DNA of 64,000 nucleotides from an uncultured Oscillospiraceae bacterium (GCA_910587345.1 CAJUKH010000013.1:124001-188000), one strand, 5' to 3'. Positions 7,574-16,870 are shown, numbered from the stretch's first letter. Numbers and translations are program-made. The notes: generated by a model from the letters alone, not told the origin.

Positions 7574-8902
7574 TCAGGCCAAGGAACCCATGGGGTCCCA
7601 GGGGGCCAGTTCAATGGGCTCCTGCTCCAAAGCCGCCCGCTGTTCATCACTCAGGAACTTCTTGTTGATGACCACCTGATAGACAAACTGGTCAAACCAA
7701 CTGTCCGAAGCAGCGTAGTAGCCCTTGCGGCCTGCACCCTCTCCCCAGCTGTTCTCAATTTTCCAGCGGTTAGGCTTTCCGGCGGCATCCAAATTGACAC
7801 CGCAAAGGACCATGGCGTGGTTCATGGCGCTGTCACGGTAATCCAGCCGGTCAGCCTTGCTCATGGTCAAATCAAAGCCCCCCAGCACTTCACCGAACAA
7901 AAAGCTGTCAGGGTCCCAGATCCCGCCGTCCCGGTCGCCGAACTTGCCGCAGTCGCTGCCGAACCAGACCAGCTCGCCGGCCTGCATCTGCTTGACGACC
8001 AGTTCTTTCAGCTGCTCCATAGGCAGATTCAGATACTTGATGTGGCCCTCCACCACGTTACCCAGGTACTTGACCGTATAAGTCTTCCCATAGGGCTTAT
8101 CCTGAGTAGGACCGTTGATAACATTGACATACTGGTCCAGATCCAGACCGATATATTTATCATAGAAGGACTTGGGAGTCATATCACGATCCACATGATA
8201 TTTTCCGTTTTTATCAGTGTACTCAAAATCGAAGGTGTCCACTGGCCGGCCAAACGCAATACACAGAGCCTTAAAATACTCCACCAGCATCTCGTCCTTC
8301 CGGGCAGAGGCGTCCTTCCCTTCCGCCACCAGCCGACGCAGCTCGGCGGCATCCTTGTGGATCTTCATGTTGATGATCTGGGAAATGCCCCGGGTGCTCT
8401 TGGACTGCTCGGTCTCGGGCATCACACTGTTAGGAACGATACCATACTTCTTAACGATGCTCACCATCATATCCCACTGGCCGCCATCATTCATGCCGGA
8501 CAGGACCCAGTTGACGGTCCGGTCAGCGGTCGGCAGGTCAGCACAATCCAGAATGGCTTCCAAGCAAAAGTTGATTTTCTCAAACTTATCCCAAAAGGCC
8601 AGCCAGTTGCCAGAAAGCTCAAACTTATCCATCTCACACTTTTCGGCCACGACCTCACGCATCACGTTCATGGAAGCGAACAGCCAGCAACGACCGCTCT
8701 GCTGCTGGGCAGTGATACCTCGTGTCTTCAGTTCAATGGAGAAAGTATCCCCCACCTTGGCAGCCTTCACGGGGTCCATAGCGATTTTTGCCAGCGGCGT
8801 CTGCGCCGCAGCGGCAGTCATCAGATGGGCCTGTCGGTCCTCGTCATAGGCCTTTTTGCAGCGAGCCAAAAGCTCTCCGGAAATCGGTCTTGCGTTTTTC
8901 AT
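7574..8902 (-). CDS. pepC: Aminopeptidase C (bleomycin hydrolase family, C1B)
   Basis: A 442-residue cytoplasmic cysteine aminopeptidase that removes N-terminal residues from imported peptides. The catalytic set is visible: Gln and Cys72 in QQSGRCWLFA, His in AMNHAMVL and Asn in IENSWGE. The length matches the 440-450 residues usual for PepC. It lies inside the peptide transport locus, between the binding lipoprotein and the permeases, so uptake and first hydrolysis are encoded together. A long hairpin precedes it at 8938-8979 and no own promoter was recognised. Confidence 0.95.
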   Translation of the reverse strand: MKNARPISGELLARCKKAYDEDRQAHLMTAAAAQTPLAKIAMDPVKAAKVGDTFSIELKTRGITAQQQSGRCWLFASMNVMREVVAEKCEMDKFELSGNWLAFWDKFEKINFCLEAILDCADLPTADRTVNWVLSGMNDGGQWDMMVSIVKKYGIVPNSVMPETEQSKSTRGISQIINMKIHKDAAELRRLVAEGKDASARKDEMLVEYFKALCIAFGRPVDTFDFEYTDKNGKYHVDRDMTPKSFYDKYIGLDLDQYVNVINGPTQDKPYGKTYTVKYLGNVVEGHIKYLNLPMEQLKELVVKQMQAGELVWFGSDCGKFGDRDGGIWDPDSFLFGEVLGGFDLTMSKADRLDYRDSAMNHAMVLCGVNLDAAGKPNRWKIENSWGEGAGRKGYYAASDSWFDQFVYQVVINKKFLSDEQRAALEQEPIELAPWDPMGSLA

Positions 8903-8937
8903 GATATGTTACCCCCTTTTTCAATTTAGTAATGGCT

Positions 8938-8979
8938 AAGCCGCTCCCCGGCCCGGCAAATCGGGCCGAAGAGCGGCTT
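8938..8979 (-). terminator. Hairpin between the binding protein gene and pepC
   Basis: AAGCCGCTC/GAGCGGCTT encloses an inner GGCCCG/CGGGCC stem. On the minus strand only a short mixed tail follows, not a good T run. Such hairpins after a binding protein gene usually stabilise its mRNA and reduce read-through, giving more binding protein than membrane components. Confidence 0.6.
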
Positions 8980-9009
8980 TGGCCTGAGTCTGCTTATAAA
9001 AGTTCTGTC

Positions 9010-10929
9010 TTATTTGCCCTGATTGTACTCCTGCTCAAAGCGGGCGTAATCCTCAGCGCTGTAAGTCTCAGTAGAGGTCTCCCAGTTCTTATAAACGTCC
9101 ATCTGAATACCAAAGGCGGCGAAGGGGGTGGAGAAGCCGTTAACCTTGGTCAGAGACCAGGCAGTGGCATTCAAACGCATGGGGATGATAATGGCGTGCT
9201 TGTACAGATAAGCCTCGGCCTGAGCCTGAGCCTCATACCGCTCATCCAGATCGCCGATCATGTTGGCCGCACGGGTCATGTCGCTGAAGGTATCCAGGAC
9301 CTCACGGATCTCAGGGATCTCAGCAGAGTTCACGTTCATAATACGGTTGCCGAAGTAGGCGGCATCATCGCCGGCGATCAGGCAGTTCAGGAAGTTCTCA
9401 GGATCGCCGTAGTCAGCGGCCCAGGAAGCCAGACCGCAGCTCTGATACTTATTGCTGTAGACCTCCTTCGTCAGACTGGTGATATAGGTGCGGATGTCCA
9501 CAGTGATAAAGTCCTCAGCAATGTTCTCAATGCTGTTTTTGAAGATGGTAGCGAAGTCCTGAGCGCCCTGGTCACCGGCCTTGATATAGTAAGCCAGCTC
9601 TACGGGGAAGGTCACACCCTGAGCGGACAGTTCTTCCTTGGCCTTCTTGATATACTCCTCAGCCTTGCCGCTCTCCCAGCGGTTAACGCTGCGGTCCACA
9701 CCGATGAGTTCCTCAACACGGTCCACATAGTCGGTACCATCAGAGAACTTACCAATGTCCTCAGTGGTGAAGTTCTCGGTCCGCATGGAATCGGGATCGA
9801 TGTAGTTATAGTAGGACCAGATATCCCGGGTATTCCAGCCCCAGTAGATAGCCTGACGGAAGTTCTCGTTGGCGATGGCGGTGTTCCAGTTCACATCGGG
9901 AGTACCGTCCAGATTGTTCTTGTAGTAGTTAATGAGGATCTGGCTGTGGCCCACAACGCCACGGGGCTGAACCAGGTTACCCCGGTTGGGATCGTTCTCG
10001 TTGTCGTAAATCAGACGCAGGCGGGACTCGGACAGTTCGCAACGGTCGACCTCGCCGTTCATAAACATCTCATCGTCGGTCAGGTTATCCTGAACCATCT
10101 TCACCTCAACACTGTCAAACAGCTGGCAATCCTTGTCCCAATACTCGGGGTTGGGAGTGAAGATCTTGGAGTTGTTCTGCACATACTCGCTGATGACGTA
10201 GGGGCCGTTGTACCACATATTGTTGGGCTGCTGGCCGAACACGCCGTCCACGCCCATGGCATCCACCTGCGCCTGGCTCAGAGGATAGATGCAGGCACCG
10301 GTACACAGAGACTCAAAATAAGGCACGGACTTGCTCAGCTTATAAATCACGGTGTAATCATCGGGAATTTCGATGCCCACCATCTCCAGGAACTTGGCAT
10401 CCTTGGCGGTAGTAGCCTTACCGGCCTCGGCGTCCAAATTCTTGGTGTACTCATAATACTCGGCAGCACCCTTGGTGACCTCAAAGTGCATGGCGGTATT
10501 CTTGGACTGATTCTTATGATAGTTCAAGATCCACTCCAGACCGGTAGCCCAGTCCCAAGCGGTACACTCGGCCATAGGTTCGCCGGCCTGATTCACCCAC
10601 TGGATGCCCTGGCGGATTTTAAAGGTCCACTCGCTGGCGTCCTCGTTATGGCTCCACTCGGTCGCCATGGCGGGCTGATACACGCCGTACTTGTCATACT
10701 CGATCAAAGGGGAATAGCAGTTACACAATACCTTGGAGTTAGCACGCTCCTCAGAATACAGCAGGAGGAAGGTGGTGTTCTCGTTGGCCTGGAGCTGCCA
10801 GTCCACAAAATCCTTAATGGCGGTGGCTTCACCGCCATTCCCCTCGGGATTGCCCGAGGGCTTGGTACAGGCGCTCAGAGCCATGACTAAGGTCAAGCTC
10901 AGAGCAAGCAGCCGCTTACCTTTTTTCAT
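9010..10929 (-). CDS. Peptide-binding lipoprotein of the Opp system (copy 1)
   Basis: A 639-residue solute-binding protein of the OppA/DppA family (SBP_bac_5). It begins with a lipoprotein signal, lipobox LSAC with Cys21, so it is exported, lipidated and anchored outside the membrane. The family region GDPENF..., WxxDYGDP-type motifs and the C-terminal YKNWETS are seen. It resembles the next gene upstream over its full length, with shared blocks such as AIKDFVDW, EWILNYHKN, YPLSQAQVD and RYEAQAQAEAY, so the two are tandem paralogues. It has its own promoter at 11064-11093 and a structured leader. It probably captures peptides for OppBCDF. Confidence 0.92.
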   Translation of the reverse strand: MKKGKRLLALSLTLVMALSACTKPSGNPEGNGGEATAIKDFVDWQLQANENTTFLLLYSEERANSKVLCNCYSPLIEYDKYGVYQPAMATEWSHNEDASEWTFKIRQGIQWVNQAGEPMAECTAWDWATGLEWILNYHKNQSKNTAMHFEVTKGAAEYYEYTKNLDAEAGKATTAKDAKFLEMVGIEIPDDYTVIYKLSKSVPYFESLCTGACIYPLSQAQVDAMGVDGVFGQQPNNMWYNGPYVISEYVQNNSKIFTPNPEYWDKDCQLFDSVEVKMVQDNLTDDEMFMNGEVDRCELSESRLRLIYDNENDPNRGNLVQPRGVVGHSQILINYYKNNLDGTPDVNWNTAIANENFRQAIYWGWNTRDIWSYYNYIDPDSMRTENFTTEDIGKFSDGTDYVDRVEELIGVDRSVNRWESGKAEEYIKKAKEELSAQGVTFPVELAYYIKAGDQGAQDFATIFKNSIENIAEDFITVDIRTYITSLTKEVYSNKYQSCGLASWAADYGDPENFLNCLIAGDDAAYFGNRIMNVNSAEIPEIREVLDTFSDMTRAANMIGDLDERYEAQAQAEAYLYKHAIIIPMRLNATAWSLTKVNGFSTPFAAFGIQMDVYKNWETSTETYSAEDYARFEQEYNQGK

Positions 10930-11063
10930 CTTACATCTCTCCTATCCTAAATTTGGTACTCCAAACAAATTAAACGGCTCTGCCGCCTAATCCCTTTCTC
11001 TGCCTGGGCGTCTCCCAGGTCGCCGCTGTTCAATCTTGCAATTTACCGAAGTAAATTTTTTCT

Positions 11064-11093
11064 ATGATACCCCAACATGTTGTGTTTTGTCAA
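11064..11093 (-). promoter_or_regulatory. Promoter of binding protein copy 1
   Basis: TTGACA (11093-11088) and TATCAT (11069-11064) are 18 bases apart on the minus strand. The spacer contains the 10-base palindrome CAACATGTTG (11073-11082), a possible operator. The predicted transcript carries a leader of about 130 bases. Confidence 0.7.
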
Positions 11094-11305
11094 GGTTGTT
11101 TTTTGTGCAAGATTGTTAGAAATCCTATTCGTTTTTTGTAACATTTGTGACTGTGTTTTCTTTCAAGGACTTCATGGTCCCCGCTTTCCATTATGTATCA
11201 ACGGATTCAAGCAATATTATTTTCATTTTGCAAACATTTGTATTTGTACTGCGGACAAATACCACTTTTCTCAAACCGTTTCATTTTCCTGTTTTGTCAA
11301 GGTCA

Positions 11306-11337
11306 GAAGCCCCTGCTCTCAGCAAAGCAGGGGCTTC
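11306..11337 (-). terminator. Terminator of binding protein copy 2
   Basis: Perfect 12-base-pair stem GAAGCCCCTGCT/AGCAGGGGCTTC with an 8-base loop, 37 bases after the stop of the upstream gene. The tail on the minus strand is only weakly T-rich, so some read-through into copy 1 is possible. Confidence 0.65.
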
Positions 11338-11374
11338 CATCAGCAAATTATGCAAAACGGAAATTGTGATTTCC

Positions 11375-13300
11375 TTATTCCGCCTCATACTGTGCCAGAA
11401 GTTTGGCATATTCTTCCGCAGTATATGGCTCTGTTGAAGTTTCATAGTTCTTGTAAAGATAGGGCTGGATTCCATAGCCGGAATAAGGCTGGGAATATGT
11501 ATTGACCTTTGTCAAGGACCACTGGGACTGTCTGTAAATAGGAATGATCAGCGCATGAGAAATCAGATAAGCCTCCGCCTGGGCTTGTGCCTCATACCGG
11601 GCGTCCATATCATCATAAATGATATTGCCCACCTGGCACAAACGATTATACTCCTTAAAAGTATCGATCAGTTCAGGGTCTGTGATTTCCTTAAGATAGC
11701 AAATACCGTTGGCAAAATAAGCCGCATCATTCTGATACATGAACTGGGTAATAAAGTTCTCTGGGTCACCATAGTCGGCCGTCCAGCCGGCAATGGTAAA
11801 GCTGTGAAGATGGGGGTTGAGTATCTCCTGCCGCACGCTGCTCACATAGGCGCCGATGTTCAGCTTCACATAATCGGTTCCCAGAGCCTCAATGATCTCC
11901 TTCAATACAGTGGCCCGGTCCTGTTCCTCCTGATTCCCGGCGGGAACATAGTAGTTTATCTCCACCGGGAAGGTCACCTTTCCGGCCAGCTCGCTCATCG
12001 CTTGCTCTTTATACTGCTGGGCCAGTGTCCCGTCATAACGGCCATCGGGACCGATATCAAGCAGTTCAATGACCCGGTCCCTGTAATCGGTGCCGTCAGA
12101 GAAAGAAACGATACCGGGGGTGGTAAAGGTCAGATTCTCGCAGGCAGCCGGGTTGATAAAATCAAACCGGGACCAGTATTCCGTCAGTTCCAGTCCATAG
12201 TACAGGGAAAGGCGGAACGCCTCGTTCGCTACGGCAGTATTCCATTCAACATCAGGGTTCCCGTCTTCATCCATACGGTTATAGTTAAATTGAATGACCC
12301 TGCATTGTGAGGGGGCCCGCTTCTGTACCAGGTTATTATGGAACTCATCGTTTTCGTTTTCATAGATGATCCGCAGGCGGCTCTCACTCAAATCGCAGCG
12401 GTCCACCTCGCCGGTCATAAACAGAGTATCGTCGGTATTCCCATCCTCCACCATACGAACGGTAACCGTATCAAAGAGGGTGCAATCCTTATCCCAGTAG
12501 GATTCATTTCTGGTCAGCGTTTTGGAGTTGCCCCGAATATGCTGTGTCATGATATAAGCGCCGTTATACCACATGGTCTCATTGCTCTGACCGAAGACGG
12601 CGTCCACTCCCTGCTCATCCACCTGTGCCTGGCTTAGCGGATAGAGACAAGCAGAGGTACACAGAGTCTCAAAATAGGGGGTGTTCTGAAGGCAGTGATA
12701 GACAATGGTATAGTCATCAGGTGCCTCAATTCCCACCATCTCGGCAAATTTCCCATCATACCGAAGCGCCTTCGCCTCATCCTCACTCAGTTCCTTGGTG
12801 TACTCATAGTACTCTTTGGCTCCCTGAATAATGGGGATCAACATAGAGGTGTTTTTGGAAAGATTCTTGTGGTAATTTAAAATCCATTCCATGGATGTCA
12901 GCCAATCCTGTGCCACACAGTTGGCCATAAACGTCCCGTTTACATCCACCCATGTCACATCATCTCTCAGCCGGAAGGTCCATGTAAGACCATTGTCTTC
13001 GCTGCCCCACTCTTTGGCGACCGCAGGACCCAGCTTGCCATGGTTGTCTACCTCAAGCAAAGCAGACTGCAAATTGACAAGCACCTGCAGATCTGCCCGG
13101 GTCTCACTGTAGATGGACAGGCACGTTTCCATCTCAGAAGCCGCCAGCTCCCAATCCACAAAGTCCTTGATGGCCTCTCCCTTGACCACAGTGCCGCTCT
13201 CTTCGGGCTGTTCCGTTTTGGGTGCCTTTTGTGCTGTACAGGCACTCAATCCTATTGCCAGCGCAAGGCTCATTGCCGCTGCTCTTTTGTGCTGCTTCAT
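11375..13300 (-). CDS. Peptide-binding lipoprotein of the Opp system (copy 2)
   Basis: A 641-residue OppA/DppA-family lipoprotein, signal peptide and lipobox LSAC with Cys21. It is a full-length paralogue of copy 1 next to it, including the shared blocks around EWILNYHKN, YPLSQAQVD, EVDRC.LSESRLR and FSDGTDY.DRV. Divergence throughout suggests an old duplication with distinct peptide preferences. It has its own promoter (13404-13432), which carries a CodY-like box, and its own terminator, so the two copies can be made at different levels while sharing one set of permeases and ATPases. No signs of decay. Confidence 0.92.
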   Translation of the reverse strand: MKQHKRAAAMSLALAIGLSACTAQKAPKTEQPEESGTVVKGEAIKDFVDWELAASEMETCLSIYSETRADLQVLVNLQSALLEVDNHGKLGPAVAKEWGSEDNGLTWTFRLRDDVTWVDVNGTFMANCVAQDWLTSMEWILNYHKNLSKNTSMLIPIIQGAKEYYEYTKELSEDEAKALRYDGKFAEMVGIEAPDDYTIVYHCLQNTPYFETLCTSACLYPLSQAQVDEQGVDAVFGQSNETMWYNGAYIMTQHIRGNSKTLTRNESYWDKDCTLFDTVTVRMVEDGNTDDTLFMTGEVDRCDLSESRLRIIYENENDEFHNNLVQKRAPSQCRVIQFNYNRMDEDGNPDVEWNTAVANEAFRLSLYYGLELTEYWSRFDFINPAACENLTFTTPGIVSFSDGTDYRDRVIELLDIGPDGRYDGTLAQQYKEQAMSELAGKVTFPVEINYYVPAGNQEEQDRATVLKEIIEALGTDYVKLNIGAYVSSVRQEILNPHLHSFTIAGWTADYGDPENFITQFMYQNDAAYFANGICYLKEITDPELIDTFKEYNRLCQVGNIIYDDMDARYEAQAQAEAYLISHALIIPIYRQSQWSLTKVNTYSQPYSGYGIQPYLYKNYETSTEPYTAEEYAKLLAQYEAE

Positions 13301-13403
13301 CTCTTCTCTCTCCCATCTTTTGAGGTTTTATCATGTAAAGAAGTTTTCGCTTCCACACACAACGATTTAAACTTTTAAAACTTTAAATAATTAAATTATT
13401 GAT

Positions 13404-13432
13404 AATATACTCTCTTTTCAGAAAAAAGTCAA
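13404..13432 (-). promoter_or_regulatory. Promoter of binding protein copy 2, with CodY-like box
   Basis: TTGACT (13432-13427) and TATATT (13409-13404) are 17 bases apart. The spacer holds TTTTCTGAAAA (13425-13415), the complete 11-base core of the CodY consensus AATTTTCWGAAAATT, with the two outer bases on each side not matching. CodY represses peptide uptake genes in many Firmicutes when branched-chain amino acids and GTP are plentiful. Binding is inferred, not shown. Confidence 0.65.
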
Positions 13433-13533
13433 TTCTAATTTTTCTAAATCTCATTTATTTTTTCTCACATTTTTATCTCTTTCCACAATGCTATTTTGAA
13501 AAATTTACCTTTCTCAACCGAGTCCAAAATATG

Positions 13534-13575
13534 AAAGTCCCCCAAACACTGATAAATCAGCGCTTGGGGGACTTT
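13534..13575 (-). terminator. Terminator after guaA
   Basis: AAAGTCCCCCAA (13534-13545) pairs with TTGGGGGACTTT (13564-13575), with an inner CTGAT/ATCAG helix. It begins three bases after the guaA stop. A and T runs on both flanks suggest it can act in both directions. Confidence 0.8.
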
Positions 13576-13578
13576 TTG

Positions 13579-15120
13579 TTACTCCCATTCAATGGTAGCA
13601 GGCGGCTTTGATGTAATATCATATACGATACGGTTAATATGCGGGACCTCATTAACGATACGAACGCTGACCCTGTCCAGCACTTCATAAGGGATGCGGG
13701 TCCAGTCCGCCGTCATAAAGTCCGTAGTCGTTACACTCCGCAATGCCAGAGTATAATCATAGGTTCTGCCGTCTCCCATAACTCCAACCGAACGCATATT
13801 GGTCAAAACGGCAAAATACTGTCCCATATCACTTGCGATTCCAGCGGCCGCCACTTCCTCCCGAAAGATAAAATCTGCCTTGCGGAGCGTATCCAGCTTC
13901 TCTTTGGTCACTTCACCAATTACCCGAATGGCAAGCCCCGGCCCCGGAAATGGCTGCCGCATCACCAGATATTCCGGCAGCCCCAACTCACGCCCCAACT
14001 GCCGCACCTCATCCTTGAAGAGCATCCGAAGGGGTTCCACGATCTCTTTGAAATCCACATAGTCCGGTAAACCACCTACATTATGATGGCTTTTTATCAC
14101 ATCGGCCTCCCCTGCCCCGGACTCGATCACATCAGGATAGATAGTCCCCTGGGCCAGATAGTCCACCTGCCCCAGTTTTTTAGCTTCCGCCTCAAAAACA
14201 CGAATAAACTCTTCTCCGATAATTTTTCTCTTTCTCTCCGGCTCGGTTATACCGGCCAGCCTGGACAGGAACAATTTTTCCGCATCTACCCGAATAAAAT
14301 TGATATTCCACTTCGAGAAGGCCGCCGCCACCTCATCCCCCTCGTTCAAGCGCATTAATCCATGGTCCACAAAAACACAGGTCAGTTGGTTCCCAACCGC
14401 TTCCGCCAATAACGCCGCCGCCACTGAGGAGTCTACCCCGCCGGACAGAGCCAATAAAACTTTACCACTCCCAATTTTCTCCCGCAGCTGGCGAATGGCC
14501 ATATCTTTGTAATCCCCCATGGTCCAATCGCCCTTGGCTTTGCAGACATTATAAAGGAAATTGCGGATCATCAGGGTTCCATTTTCAGTATGATTGACTT
14601 CGGGATGAAATTGTACGCCGTAAAATCCCCGGCTTTCATCACAAATCGCCACGTTGGGACAGGCATCAGAGTGTGCAATCAATGCAAACCCATCCGGCAC
14701 TTTCTCCATGTAATCCCCATGGCTCATCCAGGAGATCCCTTTCTGCGACAGCCCGTCAAACAGCTTACAGTCAGTATCAAAAAATGTTTCTGTTTTTCCG
14801 TATTCCCGGGCACTGTCGCTTTGGGCAGCCGTGACCCGCCCGCCAAGATTATGGGCCAGCAGCTGGCATCCATAGCAGATCCCCAAAATGGGAATTCCCA
14901 ATTGAAAAACCTCCGGATCTGCCTGGGGGGCCTTGGGGTCATATACGCTTCCGGGACCTCCGGTAAAAATAATTCCAATGGGGTCCAGTGCCCGCAGTTC
15001 ATTTATTGTAATGGTATGTGGCTTTACCTCGCAGTACACCCCGCACTCCCGGACCCGCCGAGCAATTAACTGGTTATACTGTCCGCCAAAATCCAGTACA
15101 ATAACTTTTTGATGAGACAT
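13579..15120 (-). CDS. guaA: GMP synthase (glutamine-hydrolysing)
   Basis: GuaA converts XMP to GMP with ATP and glutamine. Of 513 residues, the N-terminal class I amidotransferase domain (about 1-195) has the catalytic Cys82 in GICYGCQ and His172/Glu174 in FHPE; the ATP-pyrophosphatase domain follows with the P-loop SGGVDSS at 226-232; the C-terminal dimerisation domain ends in PPATIEWE, the family terminus. An ATG two codons upstream is too close to the AGGAGG; the ATG at 15120 has 9 bases of spacing and the usual MSHQKV start. It is the last gene of an apparent operon starting with carAB. Confidence 0.98.
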   Translation of the reverse strand: MSHQKVIVLDFGGQYNQLIARRVRECGVYCEVKPHTITINELRALDPIGIIFTGGPGSVYDPKAPQADPEVFQLGIPILGICYGCQLLAHNLGGRVTAAQSDSAREYGKTETFFDTDCKLFDGLSQKGISWMSHGDYMEKVPDGFALIAHSDACPNVAICDESRGFYGVQFHPEVNHTENGTLMIRNFLYNVCKAKGDWTMGDYKDMAIRQLREKIGSGKVLLALSGGVDSSVAAALLAEAVGNQLTCVFVDHGLMRLNEGDEVAAAFSKWNINFIRVDAEKLFLSRLAGITEPERKRKIIGEEFIRVFEAEAKKLGQVDYLAQGTIYPDVIESGAGEADVIKSHHNVGGLPDYVDFKEIVEPLRMLFKDEVRQLGRELGLPEYLVMRQPFPGPGLAIRVIGEVTKEKLDTLRKADFIFREEVAAAGIASDMGQYFAVLTNMRSVGVMGDGRTYDYTLALRSVTTTDFMTADWTRIPYEVLDRVSVRIVNEVPHINRIVYDITSKPPATIEWE

Positions 15121-15143
15121 CTCCATACCCCTCCTGGTCTGCT

Positions 15144-15575
15144 TTAAAATCTGGGACCGTAAATCACGCTTTTGCCATCCATATCCTTTGGTCTCTTTGG
15201 GGCAATTTTGCCTTCAACTCTATCCAGTCCCCAAAGGAAATCATCCATTTCTCCTCGTTCAAAATACAGGGTCTGCTCTTCTTTTTCCATATCTCTGACA
15301 GGAAGAAAAACAGACAATTTTGCCACTCTGCGGCCACACTGGGGACAACGGTAGGCAATAATTCCACACGCATACATTCCCGTCGGAATTTCCGCCTTTT
15401 TCTCCACCGGGACAAGATGCTTCTTAAAATACTCCGGCTCTGAATGGATCACATAATGTCCTACCGTCATAGTGGGAAGCCCATAGAGCCGCCGGAAAAC
15501 AGGCTCCATCTCCAAATCACAGTCTCCGCACCAGTTTCCCCGCAGCTTCCCCCGTAATGTTCTGAATATCCCCAC
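15144..15575 (-). CDS. Uncharacterised protein with zinc-ribbon-like cysteine pairs
   Basis: A 143-residue protein with three cysteine groups: WCGDC near residue 16, a lone Cys in GMYACGII and CPQCGRR near residue 77. Two CxxC pairs suggest a bound metal ion. No signal peptide or membrane segment is evident. It starts with GTG only two bases after the stop of the upstream gene and is followed by guaA after 23 bases, so it must be co-transcribed. I do not recognise the family, and no function is proposed beyond probable metal binding. Confidence 0.65.
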   Translation of the reverse strand: MGIFRTLRGKLRGNWCGDCDLEMEPVFRRLYGLPTMTVGHYVIHSEPEYFKKHLVPVEKKAEIPTGMYACGIIAYRCPQCGRRVAKLSVFLPVRDMEKEEQTLYFERGEMDDFLWGLDRVEGKIAPKRPKDMDGKSVIYGPRF

Positions 15576-15577
15576 TT

Positions 15578-16168
15578 TCAGCGCACCGCCGCCTGAGCGC
15601 CGGCACCGATCAGGGTTTCTGCCATCATATCCGCCTTGGAGATCCCTGTCAGGATATAATCACTGTCCATCCGCCAGCGGCGATTAGATGTAAAGGTATT
15701 TACTCTTACAGTAACTCCCTCCACAGTAAAGAGGAAGCTCACCCGACTGCTTCCCTCTAAAATACTTACGCCGCCCCGGCCATCATCCACCCGAACCCCG
15801 GAAAGTGCTGAAGCAGGCCGGACATATACCTTTGCCGGATTCCAACGAAACAGTAATGCTACCTGTCCATGCACAAGGTCCACCACAACAGTACACCCAT
15901 CGCCATTGAAGGTGTGGTTCGGCACAAAGCCACTTTCCTCCAACTGTGCCAACTTCTTTTTCTTTCCTCCGTCATAAATTTTACGTCCCAAAAAAGCCCA
16001 CCAGCATACCGCCAAAACAAAACCAACCATGGCGAGTATCAGGCCCAACTGCTCCGGCAGTATGACCCCCAGCACCACAGACAATACCATAACACTTGTC
16101 GGCGCAACCATATTGCAGCCTACAAGATAAATAAGATTAACCTTTTGAATTTTTCCTTCGGACCCCAT
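15578..16168 (-). CDS. Uncharacterised membrane protein with two N-terminal helices
   Basis: 196 residues. Two hydrophobic helices at about residues 10-35 and 40-62 form a hairpin, followed by a basic stretch (GRKIYDGGKKKK) and a soluble, probably cytoplasmic domain of about 125 residues rich in beta-strand-forming residues. The AAAGGAG ribosome site is about 10 bases from the ATG. It lies between two other unknown genes in the car-guaA operon; the adjoining upstream protein is also membrane-anchored, so the two could interact. Family not recognised. Confidence 0.65.
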   Translation of the reverse strand: MGSEGKIQKVNLIYLVGCNMVAPTSVMVLSVVLGVILPEQLGLILAMVGFVLAVCWWAFLGRKIYDGGKKKKLAQLEESGFVPNHTFNGDGCTVVVDLVHGQVALLFRWNPAKVYVRPASALSGVRVDDGRGGVSILEGSSRVSFLFTVEGVTVRVNTFTSNRRWRMDSDYILTGISKADMMAETLIGAGAQAAVR

Positions 16169-16192
16169 TATTCCATAGCTCCTTTCTTCAAA

Positions 16193-16858
16193 TCAATCCC
16201 ACTCCGGCTCTTTTTTCTTTTTAAAAGAGAAATAAGGCATCCACAACCCTATCTTAGAGCCTAACGCATGGAAAATCGGGAAAAAGATACACACCGTCAA
16301 CACTTGAACCATCGTTTGAGAGGTATCCATGGCCAGATCCTCATCCAAAACCGCCGTATTTCCCACCATATCTACGTAAAAGTCGGTACGATCCAAAGGC
16401 TCTGAATGCTGGATCTGGTCCAGGAAAGTTTGGTTTTCCGTCAAATCCTCCCAGACCACTTTCCCAACAGGAAGAATATTGTCACCGGAAAAAATATCCT
16501 CTCCGGTGGACTGAACGCTATCACCATTGATCCAAGCGGCTACCAGCTCTCCGGACGGCAGTGTCAGCGCTTGAAAATAACGGCCATCGTAGTAGCCTGC
16601 GCCTCGGTTTCGGTACTGAATACCGGGAGAAACCACCGTAAACGTATCATGGCTCAACAGGTCTTCCACATTTTGGACCCTAAAGACCTCCTCCCCCGCC
16701 TTTCCCCCGATTTCTCCGTCCACTGCCTGATGAGCTTCCACCTGCTTATCATAGATAGGCTTTGCTACCATCTGGGCTACTTTTCCCGTTCCCATTGCAA
16801 TCAAAGCGCTCAACGCCAAACAAAGCCAAGCGTCAAAACTCAAAACACGCCTTCTCAT
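16193..16858 (-). CDS. Uncharacterised membrane-anchored protein
   Basis: 221 residues with an N-terminal hydrophobic segment at about residues 8-32, a long soluble middle that would face outwards (about 33-180) and a second hydrophobic segment near 182-212 followed by a Lys-rich tail (FSFKKKKEPEWD). The topology is two transmembrane helices flanking an extracytoplasmic domain. It follows carB after 12 bases and has AAAGGAG upstream of its ATG. I do not recognise the family; its place between carB and guaA is conserved transcription context rather than evidence for a role in nucleotide synthesis. Confidence 0.65.
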   Translation of the reverse strand: MRRRVLSFDAWLCLALSALIAMGTGKVAQMVAKPIYDKQVEAHQAVDGEIGGKAGEEVFRVQNVEDLLSHDTFTVVSPGIQYRNRGAGYYDGRYFQALTLPSGELVAAWINGDSVQSTGEDIFSGDNILPVGKVVWEDLTENQTFLDQIQHSEPLDRTDFYVDMVGNTAVLDEDLAMDTSQTMVQVLTVCIFFPIFHALGSKIGLWMPYFSFKKKKEPEWD

Positions 16859-16870
16859 TGCTGCTCTCCT

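Larger units (their letters stand above)
10930..11374 (-). other. 445-base intergenic region: leader, promoter, AT-rich DNA, terminator
   Basis: From the downstream gene outwards: a leader with three local hairpins, among them AATTTAC-TTCG-GTAAATT (a UUCG tetraloop, 11044-11061), CCTGGG/CCCAGG near 11006-11020 and TTTGG/CCAAA near 10954-10966; the promoter at 11064-11093; about 200 bases of AT-rich sequence (11094-11305) where I see no gene or RNA; and the terminator of the upstream copy at 11306-11337. Short open frames here on the plus strand lack ribosome sites. Confidence 0.6.

Noticed and set aside
8932..10890. 652-codon plus-strand frame opposite the binding protein gene
   Set aside because: Its composition (Val/Leu/His/Gly-rich) mirrors the codon use of the opposite strand; the minus-strand gene has a lipobox and family motifs.
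10930..11063. Known riboswitch class in the binding protein leader
   Set aside because: Several local hairpins are present but none of the conserved cores I know (glycine, lysine, c-di-GMP, THF, SAM, cobalamin) could be matched.
11077..11505. Plus-strand frames in the gap between the two binding protein genes
   Set aside because: No ribosome site, and the frames run through a terminator hairpin and into a real gene on the other strand.
13399..13611. Hydrophobic plus-strand frame upstream of the second binding protein
   Set aside because: AT-rich non-coding DNA gives a Phe/Ile/Leu-rich translation; it covers a promoter and a terminator.
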